Below, in pieces: positions 35,297 to 42,993 of a stretch of 64,000 nucleotides of DNA. A program made the position numbers and the translations under genes. Each line of letters starts with the position of its first letter. Position 1 is the stretch's first letter. The notes beneath the pieces are model-generated. The model was given only the letters and a program-made list of their open reading frames with translations. It did not search any database and was not told where the DNA came from. Location: the NCBI GenBank assembly GCA_965234335.1, contig OZ248457.1, forward strand, positions 221,634 through 285,633, read 5' to 3'. Origin of the DNA: Leadbetterella lacustris. GTDB lineage: Bacteria > Bacteroidota > Bacteroidia > Cytophagales > Spirosomataceae.

Positions 35297-36403
35297 TTAG
35301 AATAACTTCTTAACCTCTTGGTCGAATAAACTACAAACTTTGAAAGTTTCAAAGCGTTCTATAACGAGTTTTCTGCCATTTTGAGCCATTTTTTTTGCTT
35401 TTTGAGTGTTTTTCAAAAGATCAACGATGGCTTTTGAAACAGAATCCTCTGTTAACTCAATTACAATTCCTGCCTCATATTCTTTTATTTCATTAGAAAG
35501 CCCCGTTTCGGTAGAAACAACCACAGGAATTTGATAGACGAGAGCTTCTAAAACAGCAATAGAAAAACCCTCCGAGTATGACGGAAGGGCAAATACCTTT
35601 GATGAAAGTAAAAGATCAGTTTTGGCCTGTCCATTTACTGTACCTATGTATTTTATTGAATTCCCAAGTTTATTCGCTGAAATAAAATCCTGCACGAAAT
35701 CTAACATCCCAAAGTCAGGTCCAGCAATAATTAGCTGTGCATCAGGCACTAGTTGAAGTGCCTTTTTAAAAGCCGGCAAAAGTAAATCTAAACCTTTTTT
35801 TTGGTGCAAGCGACTCAAAAAAAGCACAATATTTTGTTTTTCTGGTCTATTTGGGGTAATTTCAGGCACATCAATACCATTCGGAATTATCCTAATGTTA
35901 GCGGTTTTACTTCCTAAATAATCTTGCACTTCCTCTAGTTCTCCATGATGTAGTACATGAATCATTTTGATTTTTTTGAGAAAATTCCTCTGAAAACTAC
36001 AAGAAAAAAGGGCTCTTTTGAAGCGATTGCCAATAAATGTGTAAGGATGAGCACAGCCGTGAACAGTAACTATACTTTTTTGATAGAGTCTGAGTAAGTG
36101 AGCTGCCAATAGGGTAAAGTTCCAAAGTCCATGAAGGTGAATAACATCAAAACCTAGTTTGTTTTTCTTAAGAATTCGCCATAATTCAAAAGAAAAAAGC
36201 GGAAAAAAGCGTGTAAACAAATGGGGTTTTACACTCAAAAATTGAACTCCTTCGATGCCTTTATATCTTTTTTGACCTGGCATGTCCATAGTGATGATAG
36301 TGGCGTTGTCACCATTTTCAACTTGAAATTTGGCCAAATCATATACCACTTTTGAGGCACCACCGTTTTCCCAGGTATAAGATAATATGTGTACAAAATG
36401 CAT
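35297..36403 (-). CDS. Glycosyltransferase family 4
   Basis: A 368-residue GT-B glycosyltransferase. The N-terminal domain starts MHFVHILSYTWENGGASKVV (the GGxxxxxxxLA-type acceptor loop), and the C-terminal domain has NIVLFLSRLHQKKGLDLLLP, LIIAGP and the donor-binding E-x7-E motif SEGFSIAVLEAL. Retaining GT4 enzymes add a nucleotide-activated sugar to a growing glycan at the inner face of the membrane. It follows the next GT4 by 2 nt in the same operon. Confidence 0.93.
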   Translation of the reverse strand: MHFVHILSYTWENGGASKVVYDLAKFQVENGDNATIITMDMPGQKRYKGIEGVQFLSVKPHLFTRFFPLFSFELWRILKKNKLGFDVIHLHGLWNFTLLAAHLLRLYQKSIVTVHGCAHPYTFIGNRFKRALFSCSFQRNFLKKIKMIHVLHHGELEEVQDYLGSKTANIRIIPNGIDVPEITPNRPEKQNIVLFLSRLHQKKGLDLLLPAFKKALQLVPDAQLIIAGPDFGMLDFVQDFISANKLGNSIKYIGTVNGQAKTDLLLSSKVFALPSYSEGFSIAVLEALVYQIPVVVSTETGLSNEIKEYEAGIVIELTEDSVSKAIVDLLKNTQKAKKMAQNGRKLVIERFETFKVCSLFDQEVKKLF

Positions 36404-36405
36404 AA

Positions 36406-37548
36406 TTAGGCTTGTTGATATATTTTTAGAAAACCTTTAACGATTCGTTTGGCAACCAAATCGACCTTGAATTGCTCAATTATTCCTAAAGAATTTTCCT
36501 TCATAGTGTCTTTTCTTTCCACATTTACAACGAAGTTTTTCATGCATTCTTGCAACTGATTTTGGTTGCCAGACTCAAAAACGAAGCCATTACCAGCAAC
36601 CAAATCATCCTTACATCCACAGGAATCTGAAACAATTACGCCAAGTCTACAAATCATGGCTTCGTTAACTACCAAACCCCATGGCTCAGACTTACTAGGA
36701 AGCACCAAACAATCGGCTTTACTAAAGTATTTTGGAACTGTTTGCCAATCCACCGCATCAAATTTATAGATATCTTGACTTCCGTTTGCTATTTCTCTAC
36801 CTATTTGATCATCCAAGGTCCCATTACCTAATATAATTAAACCCCAATCTTTGGCTTCGGGAATTGAAGATTTTATATATTGAAAAGCCTTAATCAAGAT
36901 TGGAATGTTCTTAACCTCTATAATGCGTCCTACGAAAATAAAATTATTGGCAGACTTAACCTTCTCTGACAAAAAACCTTCTTGAATAGCTTTCTGGTGT
37001 ATATCTTTTATTCTTTGATCATCCACAACTGCAGCTTTTTCCTCGATAAACTGACTTTCGTTAGCTCCAAGTGCTATTAAGTAATCTTTTGAAGTCTTCC
37101 CGAAAACGATGAAACCATCTGCCATTTTTACGAGCATTTTTTTCAGAAATTCTTTAAAAAAAGACCTGTGATGATCGAAAGACGTGGATTCGTTTGAGAT
37201 AATGATTTTTTTGCCCGAAATAAACGAAAAAACTATAGACAATGTAAGGGACAAATCACTTGCCCAGCCAGTTACATTCACTACATCAGGTTTAAAATGA
37301 TTGATGAACTTCAAAACAGCAAAAACTTTTTTTAGATTAGGTATATTCTCTATGAAATCGTCAAAAAGTAAGTGATAATTATAAGTATAATTGACTTCAG
37401 GGCTTGCCATATCTTTCCTAGAAATATCATTCTTTGCTACCTGAAGAACACAAATTTCCATATCATCAGCCTTGTTTTGCTCAATAGCCTCAAACAAAAC
37501 CGATTTGTAATGTGTCCAGAGAATATTATGAATTATTAATATTTTCAT
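36406..37548 (-). CDS. Glycosyltransferase family 4
   Basis: A 380-residue GT-B glycosyltransferase: MKILIIHNILWTHYKSVLFE at the N-terminus, NNFIFVGRIIEVKNIPILIK and the E-x7-E motif SEPWGLVVNEAM near residue 300. It differs clearly from the adjacent GT4 and would add a different linkage of the same polysaccharide. Upstream lies the broken acyltransferase gene. Confidence 0.92.
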   Translation of the reverse strand: MKILIIHNILWTHYKSVLFEAIEQNKADDMEICVLQVAKNDISRKDMASPEVNYTYNYHLLFDDFIENIPNLKKVFAVLKFINHFKPDVVNVTGWASDLSLTLSIVFSFISGKKIIISNESTSFDHHRSFFKEFLKKMLVKMADGFIVFGKTSKDYLIALGANESQFIEEKAAVVDDQRIKDIHQKAIQEGFLSEKVKSANNFIFVGRIIEVKNIPILIKAFQYIKSSIPEAKDWGLIILGNGTLDDQIGREIANGSQDIYKFDAVDWQTVPKYFSKADCLVLPSKSEPWGLVVNEAMICRLGVIVSDSCGCKDDLVAGNGFVFESGNQNQLQECMKNFVVNVERKDTMKENSLGIIEQFKVDLVAKRIVKGFLKIYQQA

Positions 37549-37582
37549 ATTCTACAAAAGTAGTTTCTTCTTACGATGTTTC

Positions 37583-38300
37583 TTATTGTTTTTTCAAAAT
37601 TCGGGATTTCAAAAGAGTTATTTCCACAAAAAAGTATCAAAAATAGGCAAAAACAATTCTAACTAAAGCTCCTTGAAGAACAAAATATGAATTCAGCGGA
37701 AGTTCATTGCGTTGAAATTTTAAAAGAAGGCCTGAAAAAACCAAAATTGGAAAATTAATAATGTAGAACAAAGAAGAATAATCACCGAAAAACTTAAACC
37801 ATTGAATGCAACTTAACTTAATGTTTTTACGCATAAAAGCCAATAAAAAGTGTGAATTGAGGCGAAAGTAAAGAAATTATGAAATTATGATTTATGCCTA
37901 TGCAATTCAAAATCAAAAATCCACAGGAGAATAAATCAACCAGAAATAAGATTGAATTTAATTCTTTCCGTAAGAAACTCGACCAAAATTACCCCTAACC
38001 GCCAATAGGCTAAACCGAAAAAAAATTTCAATAGAAATTGTTTCTGTCTTCCAACCGCTGTAATTAGAAGGGATGAATAGCACAGTCATAAAAATAATAG
38101 AAGCAAGAATATTTTCAGCGGAATATGTAGTCAATTATGGAGAAATTTTCTGTTTTTAGAATATTATGGTTGATGAAAATTAAATCGACATGAATTGATT
38201 GACTTTAGAACACCTCAACTTTGACAGACGCAACTTAGGTGATAATTTGTCTAACAAATATGACTTAGACCTTAATACTGACAAGATGTAAACATTACAA
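37583..38300 (-). pseudogene. Decayed acyltransferase-3 (OafA-like) gene
   Basis: The last part (37843-37640) reads WFKFFGDYSSLFYIINFPIL then VFSGLLLKFQRN, and after an in-frame TGA (37639-37637) continues YFFVEITLLKS to a stop at 37583. This is the C-terminal signature of acyltransferase-3 proteins (FGDYSYSLYLIHFPIL ... YFLYFFVEKP). Further upstream, other frames give NILASIIFMTVLFIPSNYSG followed by WKTETISIEIFF, like the family's W-S-L-x-x-E-x-x-F-Y region. So at least one stop and one or more frameshifts break it. The 5' limit is uncertain. It would have O-acylated the polysaccharide. Confidence 0.62.
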
Positions 38301-38556
38301 AATAATACGAACAATTCAAGAATAAATTTTATTACTAATTGATTTATGGCTTGTGACCTTAATTGTATTTTAATGTACCATTTGTATTTCGGTTAGGCAT
38401 TCTTAGCGGATAAAAAGGAAGGATATTTCGTTTACTACAAATATTTTAGTATAGAATAATGTTAGACAGTAGTGTTTAGTAAATTGAAAAAGCTACAACG
38501 AAATAACAAGAGAAAATATAATATATTTATTAAAAACTGCTAATTTAAGCTTAGAG
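38301..38556. other. Non-coding sequence upstream of the pseudogene
   Basis: About 255 nt with no recognisable frame; it probably contains the lost 5' end of the acyltransferase-3 pseudogene and the 3' flank of the Wzy-like gene. Confidence 0.35.
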
Positions 38557-39846
38557 CTATTTTCGAACAAACCTGACCAATAAGATATACATTCCGAGTC
38601 TAGTATAGTCTATAACAATACCGGCTACAAAATTAGCCACAAAATAATAGATGAACGCATAAGCGATAAACTCTGTACCCATGCTTTCAGGATTTCTAAT
38701 TTCACGCCACGCTATTTTTACAAAATAAAAAAACATGATAGAGTAAAAAATAAATACAAAAATACCGTAGGAATCTAGGACCTCCATGTGTGGCACATCG
38801 ATGTACATTGTGTTGTAGCCATTCCCAAAAAGTACATATCTTACTTTACCTTTCTCTATATTCTTTTCAAAACGTTCAAAAACCTTACCGACAAGCATAA
38901 TTCTTGTATTTGCCGATTCATCGCCTTTAACTTCGGCCTTTTTACCGCTTTTATCGTCAACCAACGACTTCATAATGTTATTTAGCCTGTAGGTAGTATA
39001 CTTTGTAATTGGCGTAATAAAATCCGAGTCCTTATTTAAGGACGAAATACCTTTTATAATTCCAAAGGTTAAAGCCAGTAGAACATACCACTTTGAAAAT
39101 AAGAATTTTATTGTTGTACCTACTTGCTTCAGACTGTAATTAAAATAAAAAAACAAAATCAAAAATATAAAGGCTGACAAAATAGCGAGCATAGTTTGAG
39201 TCAGAAACAATACCACAAAAAGCAATAAAATGGTCAAAGATGGAATAAGGAAACCAATTTTAAATTTATTTTTATATTTTAACACTAAAACACACGCTAT
39301 CAAACCATAAAATGCTCCACGGGAATTAGTATGTGGGCTTCCGCCTTTGGCACCATCTTCGTCGAGCATAATGGCCGCACGTTGACCGAATTGGTACAGC
39401 GGATTGGTGAAAGTGAAATATATAAGCGAAACAGCCCCAAGAATTGAAAGAAAAATCACATAATAAAAGAAGGTTTCGTTGAGGGATTCTCTCCGAAGAA
39501 AAAGCGTTCCAAAAAACAGTATGAAAATAAGAACAAAGGTCAATAATTCTCTGGTACCATCAACAGCACTGTATCTGTCCCTTAATAAAAAGTAAGTAAA
39601 TCCTATCAAAATGAAGATAGATAACAGAGTTATGCCCACCTTGTTGGGCATATCGAATTTGCTAAAGTCTTTAAACAGTAAGGAAAGAAAATATGGAAAA
39701 AAAAGAAGGAAAACACCGAAAAAAGTATTAGCCGGAGCGAGCTTAATGCCATCGCGAAGGAAATATATAAACGGTAAGCCTGCTAAAAACATAGCAACGG
39801 CAAAACCATCTCGGTTGGCTAAAAACTTATTAAGTAGATGCTTCAT
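38557..39846 (-). CDS. O-antigen polymerase/ligase-like membrane protein (Wzy/WaaL type)
   Basis: A 429-residue polytopic protein with about 11-12 hydrophobic segments and one larger soluble loop in the second half (about residues 285-345, with DDKSGKKAEVKGDESANTR). This is the layout of Wzy polymerases and WaaL ligases. The GGSPHTNSRGAFYGL segment before a helix is typical of the Wzy_C/O-antigen-ligase family (HN-like motif). It should polymerise or ligate the glycan units in the periplasm. It heads the polysaccharide region on this strand. Confidence 0.78.
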   Translation of the reverse strand: MKHLLNKFLANRDGFAVAMFLAGLPFIYFLRDGIKLAPANTFFGVFLLFFPYFLSLLFKDFSKFDMPNKVGITLLSIFILIGFTYFLLRDRYSAVDGTRELLTFVLIFILFFGTLFLRRESLNETFFYYVIFLSILGAVSLIYFTFTNPLYQFGQRAAIMLDEDGAKGGSPHTNSRGAFYGLIACVLVLKYKNKFKIGFLIPSLTILLLFVVLFLTQTMLAILSAFIFLILFFYFNYSLKQVGTTIKFLFSKWYVLLALTFGIIKGISSLNKDSDFITPITKYTTYRLNNIMKSLVDDKSGKKAEVKGDESANTRIMLVGKVFERFEKNIEKGKVRYVLFGNGYNTMYIDVPHMEVLDSYGIFVFIFYSIMFFYFVKIAWREIRNPESMGTEFIAYAFIYYFVANFVAGIVIDYTRLGMYILLVRFVRK

Positions 39847-39947
39847 TCAATAAAATTTCACAAAAATACAATGAAATATCTTGACATGGGAATTTTGCTG
39901 TGCAAATATATGCTTTTGAAAAAATAAAATTGTGTGGATATCAGTGA

Positions 39948-40487
39948 TTATTTGACTTCGATCTGGAAGTTTATATTGGCGTCATCACTGCCAGGAGTAG
40001 CAGTGCCATCTTTAGTTTTTTTACCATTGATAGGTGGCTGATGTCTCAATTGTATCTTCAATGTACCTTCAGCCGCTAATTTTGAAGTGAACTTACCCAT
40101 TAACCCTATTGGAAGTTGATTAACATCTTTGTCTGAATACGTAAAAGTTCCAATAGCGGCACTCGAAGGGGTAATTACAACCAAATGCTCATCAGCTTCC
40201 TCTTTTATCTCATCCGTAATATTGAAGGCGGGCGTTTTACTTTCATCCAAAAATTCAACAGTGAGGTCATAGTTGATATTTGGTTTTAAGCTTATTTTCT
40301 CCACTTTAGGAGCCATACCACCGTCACCATCTAGGTCTTTATAAGCGAAAGACTTGGTTTCGTTTCCATTCTTAAAATTCAGTTTAATAGTGGTTATAAG
40401 TTCATTCTCATGACCTACCTCGTGATCTTTTTTACAAGCCGATATGCCCAAAACAAAACTTAAAATAACAATACTTAATTTTTTCAT
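39948..40487 (-). CDS. Lipoprotein paired with the TonB-dependent receptor
   Basis: A 179-residue lipoprotein (signal LSIVILSFVLGISACKKD). The N-terminus after the Cys carries His and Glu (KKDHEVGHENELITT), and the rest is a beta-rich fold with no motif I can name. It lies 50 nt downstream of the receptor gene on the same strand, so they are probably co-transcribed. The position, and the resemblance of the receptor to ZnuD, suggests a metal-binding or receptor-associated surface role (inference). Confidence 0.75.
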   Translation of the reverse strand: MKKLSIVILSFVLGISACKKDHEVGHENELITTIKLNFKNGNETKSFAYKDLDGDGGMAPKVEKISLKPNINYDLTVEFLDESKTPAFNITDEIKEEADEHLVVITPSSAAIGTFTYSDKDVNQLPIGLMGKFTSKLAAEGTLKIQLRHQPPINGKKTKDGTATPGSDDANINFQIEVK

Positions 40488-40537
40488 TGGTCTAAATTTG
40501 ATTATAAATGCAACTATGTTGCAAATATAGCAATAAT

Positions 40538-42925
40538 TTAGAAAATGACATTGGCTCTGACAGAAATATTTCTACCAATTTCATCTGAAAAATATCTGAA
40601 ACGATTGAGGTAGTCGCGATAAACAGTATTCAAAATGTTCTTACATTCCAAGCTTACTTTAAAAGAATCCGTTTTTTTAAAATTTAAATCTTTTGTCACC
40701 ATGATATCAAACAAGTTGTAGGCATCTGGGGCAGCCATATAATCTCCATCTATCAAATTCAAAAATGAAGATTCCGCTGGATTCTGAAAAATAGAAGAAG
40801 TTGGTGTTCTATTTTGTCTAAAAACCAATCGATGATTTAGCATTACTTCGTTGATCCAAAAATCATTTAACTTAAACGTCAAATTGGTTTCAGACCTATT
40901 GGCTGGCATGAAGATTAGTGGCTGATTTCTTTCCAAATCATCAGCCCATAGTAGGGAAAGCTGATTAGAAAGCGTAATTTTTTGAAAGTTAGACCATGAA
41001 TTGGAAATATCAAAACCGACAAAACGTGCGTTGGTTTGGGTATATTTAAATTCGGGAAATGCCCCACGAATAGTTAAAACCGAGTTACCGGTTGGTGCTA
41101 GAAAAATATAATTTTTGAGATAATTAAAATAACCTAAAACCTCAAATTGATAAAATTTATCGGCAAAATTTATGACGACCGAATTCTCGATGACCTTTTC
41201 GCTCTTTAAATCCAATTCTCCAACCTCGTAAGCGGCAGAACCATGATGGACTCCATCACTGTACAATTCACTTACTACAGGTGGCTTCCAAGCTGTAGCA
41301 AAATTATACCCTACTTTGAGTCTATTATTAAAATTCCTACTGATGCTGAAGGTATTGGTTATACTTTGATTGGTAAATTCATCGCTTGTAACTTGAGCTT
41401 GCAGTCTTTCCAAATAATAGACGTCGAGAAATCTTTTATCCCATCGGATGCCAGCCTCTAGTGCATAATCTCCTTTAACATATCTTTCAATCCAAAAAGC
41501 ACCTATTGTGAAATTGGTATAATTGGGAATTAAAACATTAGACTTTTGCGGTTCTTGAATTTTCCCGGTAGATATATTGTATTGATAAAGGCCATTTAAA
41601 CCAATATTACCCGCAATATTTTTAAAAAATGGGTTATGATTAAACAAAACCTCTAGTGTATTAGTATTTATTTTAAAAACCTGAGCCGTATTCCTATCTC
41701 CTCTTAATGCGTCTACTTCTGATCGAAAATTATATTGCTGACCAAAAGTAACCTGCAAATTTTGATTGTTTCGGAACTGTTGATTCAGTTTGAGCTTCAA
41801 TAAACTGTGTTGAATATCTTGGTATGGTCTATTGATTTTGAAAGTAAAACTTTCAGGAGTGTAAATTCCCAATGGTTTCTCGCGACCAATTGCCTGAGCC
41901 AAATCAGTAGTATTGCCAATGTGCGAACCTGAAAAAATTCCAATTTTGGAATTAAACTGGCTAAAAAAAGCATTTAGATCAGTCCGCTTTCTTGAATATT
42001 TAGCACCAATGGAATAATTGAATTCTTGAGAACCTGTGTTAGCCAAATTGTAATTCGGGGTAGCCACATTGCCTCCTTTTTTAGTACTGGCTTGTAGCCT
42101 CCAATCCAAACCATTTATTTTGTGGGAACTGCTTTCCACTATTCCCGAAATACCATTTTGCAAGCCATTAGACATAGAAAAATGGTTGATCTCGGTCTTA
42201 ATACTGTCCAAATGCCTTAGTTCGTTGGGTTCAATAATTATTACTCCACCTATGGCATCTGGGCCATATCTGACACTTTTGGCTCCCTTTATTATGGTGA
42301 TTTGTTTGGCCAAAAATGGGTCTATTTCTGGTGCGTGCTCGTTGCCCCATTGTTGAGCCTCATGCCTAATGCCGTTATTTATGGTTAAAATTCTATTGGA
42401 GTGCATCCCATGAATAACTGGTTTACCTATTGAAGAGCCAGTTTGAATAATGGAAACTCCAGAAATAGAAGTTAAAATACTGGCCAAATTTTGACCCGTC
42501 ACCTTTTTGAGTTGTTCGGCATCCAGCTGCTTTTCATTTCCCGAAACACTTTCAATCCTTTTCGCCGAAATATTTATGCCATCTAAATGAATTTCTGACT
42601 CATTAAGTCTAAAGTCGTGGGTATTCTCATGAAGTAGGTTTACCTCCAGCTTCTGTGTATCGTAACCCAAAATTCTGATTTTCATTTCATATTTACCTTC
42701 GCAAACATTCTCAATCTTATATTTTCCGTTTTTGTCAGAAAAAGTTGCTTTTTTCTGTTCACTTATCTCAATCATAGCCCCAGCAATAGGCTCACGCGTA
42801 TGCTTGTCCGTGATTTTACCCTCCACGAAGCAGCTACAATTAACTTCTTGGGCTTGAAGAAATTGAAATGATAAAACGAAAGTAAGAATTAAGAAATTCT
42901 TAAAGTAAAATCCTTTTTGCAACAT
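40538..42925 (-). CDS. TonB-dependent receptor, ZnuD-like
   Basis: A 795-residue outer-membrane receptor: signal peptide (FLILTFVLSFQFLQAQ), a CarboxypepD_reg-like domain (GKITDKHTREPIAGAMIEIS), a plug (SILTSISGVSIIQTGSSIGK, VRYGPDAIGGVIII) and a 22-strand barrel ending in FRYFSDEIGRNISVRANVIF with a terminal aromatic residue. The INNGIRHEAQQWGNEHAPEI segment is characteristic of ZnuD-type zinc receptors, so zinc uptake is a reasonable guess, not proven. It lacks a SusD partner. Confidence 0.88.
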   Translation of the reverse strand: MLQKGFYFKNFLILTFVLSFQFLQAQEVNCSCFVEGKITDKHTREPIAGAMIEISEQKKATFSDKNGKYKIENVCEGKYEMKIRILGYDTQKLEVNLLHENTHDFRLNESEIHLDGINISAKRIESVSGNEKQLDAEQLKKVTGQNLASILTSISGVSIIQTGSSIGKPVIHGMHSNRILTINNGIRHEAQQWGNEHAPEIDPFLAKQITIIKGAKSVRYGPDAIGGVIIIEPNELRHLDSIKTEINHFSMSNGLQNGISGIVESSSHKINGLDWRLQASTKKGGNVATPNYNLANTGSQEFNYSIGAKYSRKRTDLNAFFSQFNSKIGIFSGSHIGNTTDLAQAIGREKPLGIYTPESFTFKINRPYQDIQHSLLKLKLNQQFRNNQNLQVTFGQQYNFRSEVDALRGDRNTAQVFKINTNTLEVLFNHNPFFKNIAGNIGLNGLYQYNISTGKIQEPQKSNVLIPNYTNFTIGAFWIERYVKGDYALEAGIRWDKRFLDVYYLERLQAQVTSDEFTNQSITNTFSISRNFNNRLKVGYNFATAWKPPVVSELYSDGVHHGSAAYEVGELDLKSEKVIENSVVINFADKFYQFEVLGYFNYLKNYIFLAPTGNSVLTIRGAFPEFKYTQTNARFVGFDISNSWSNFQKITLSNQLSLLWADDLERNQPLIFMPANRSETNLTFKLNDFWINEVMLNHRLVFRQNRTPTSSIFQNPAESSFLNLIDGDYMAAPDAYNLFDIMVTKDLNFKKTDSFKVSLECKNILNTVYRDYLNRFRYFSDEIGRNISVRANVIF

Positions 42926-42940
42926 GATTGCAAAAGTAAC

Positions 42941-42977
42941 AAAAAAGCCCTGAATATCTGCTATTCAGGGCTTTTTT
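42941..42977 (-). terminator. Strong terminator after the GT117 gene
   Basis: 16-bp perfect stem AAAAAAGCCCTGAATA / TATTCAGGGCTTTTTT with loop TCTGC, 17 nt past the stop of the DUF2723 gene and before the start of the receptor. Confidence 0.88.
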
Positions 42978-42993
42978 TGATAAGTACGAGTGA

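Noticed and set aside
37844..38556. Possible CRISPR or repeat array in the AT-rich gap
   Set aside because: No regularly spaced repeats are seen; the sequence fits a decayed acyltransferase and flank.
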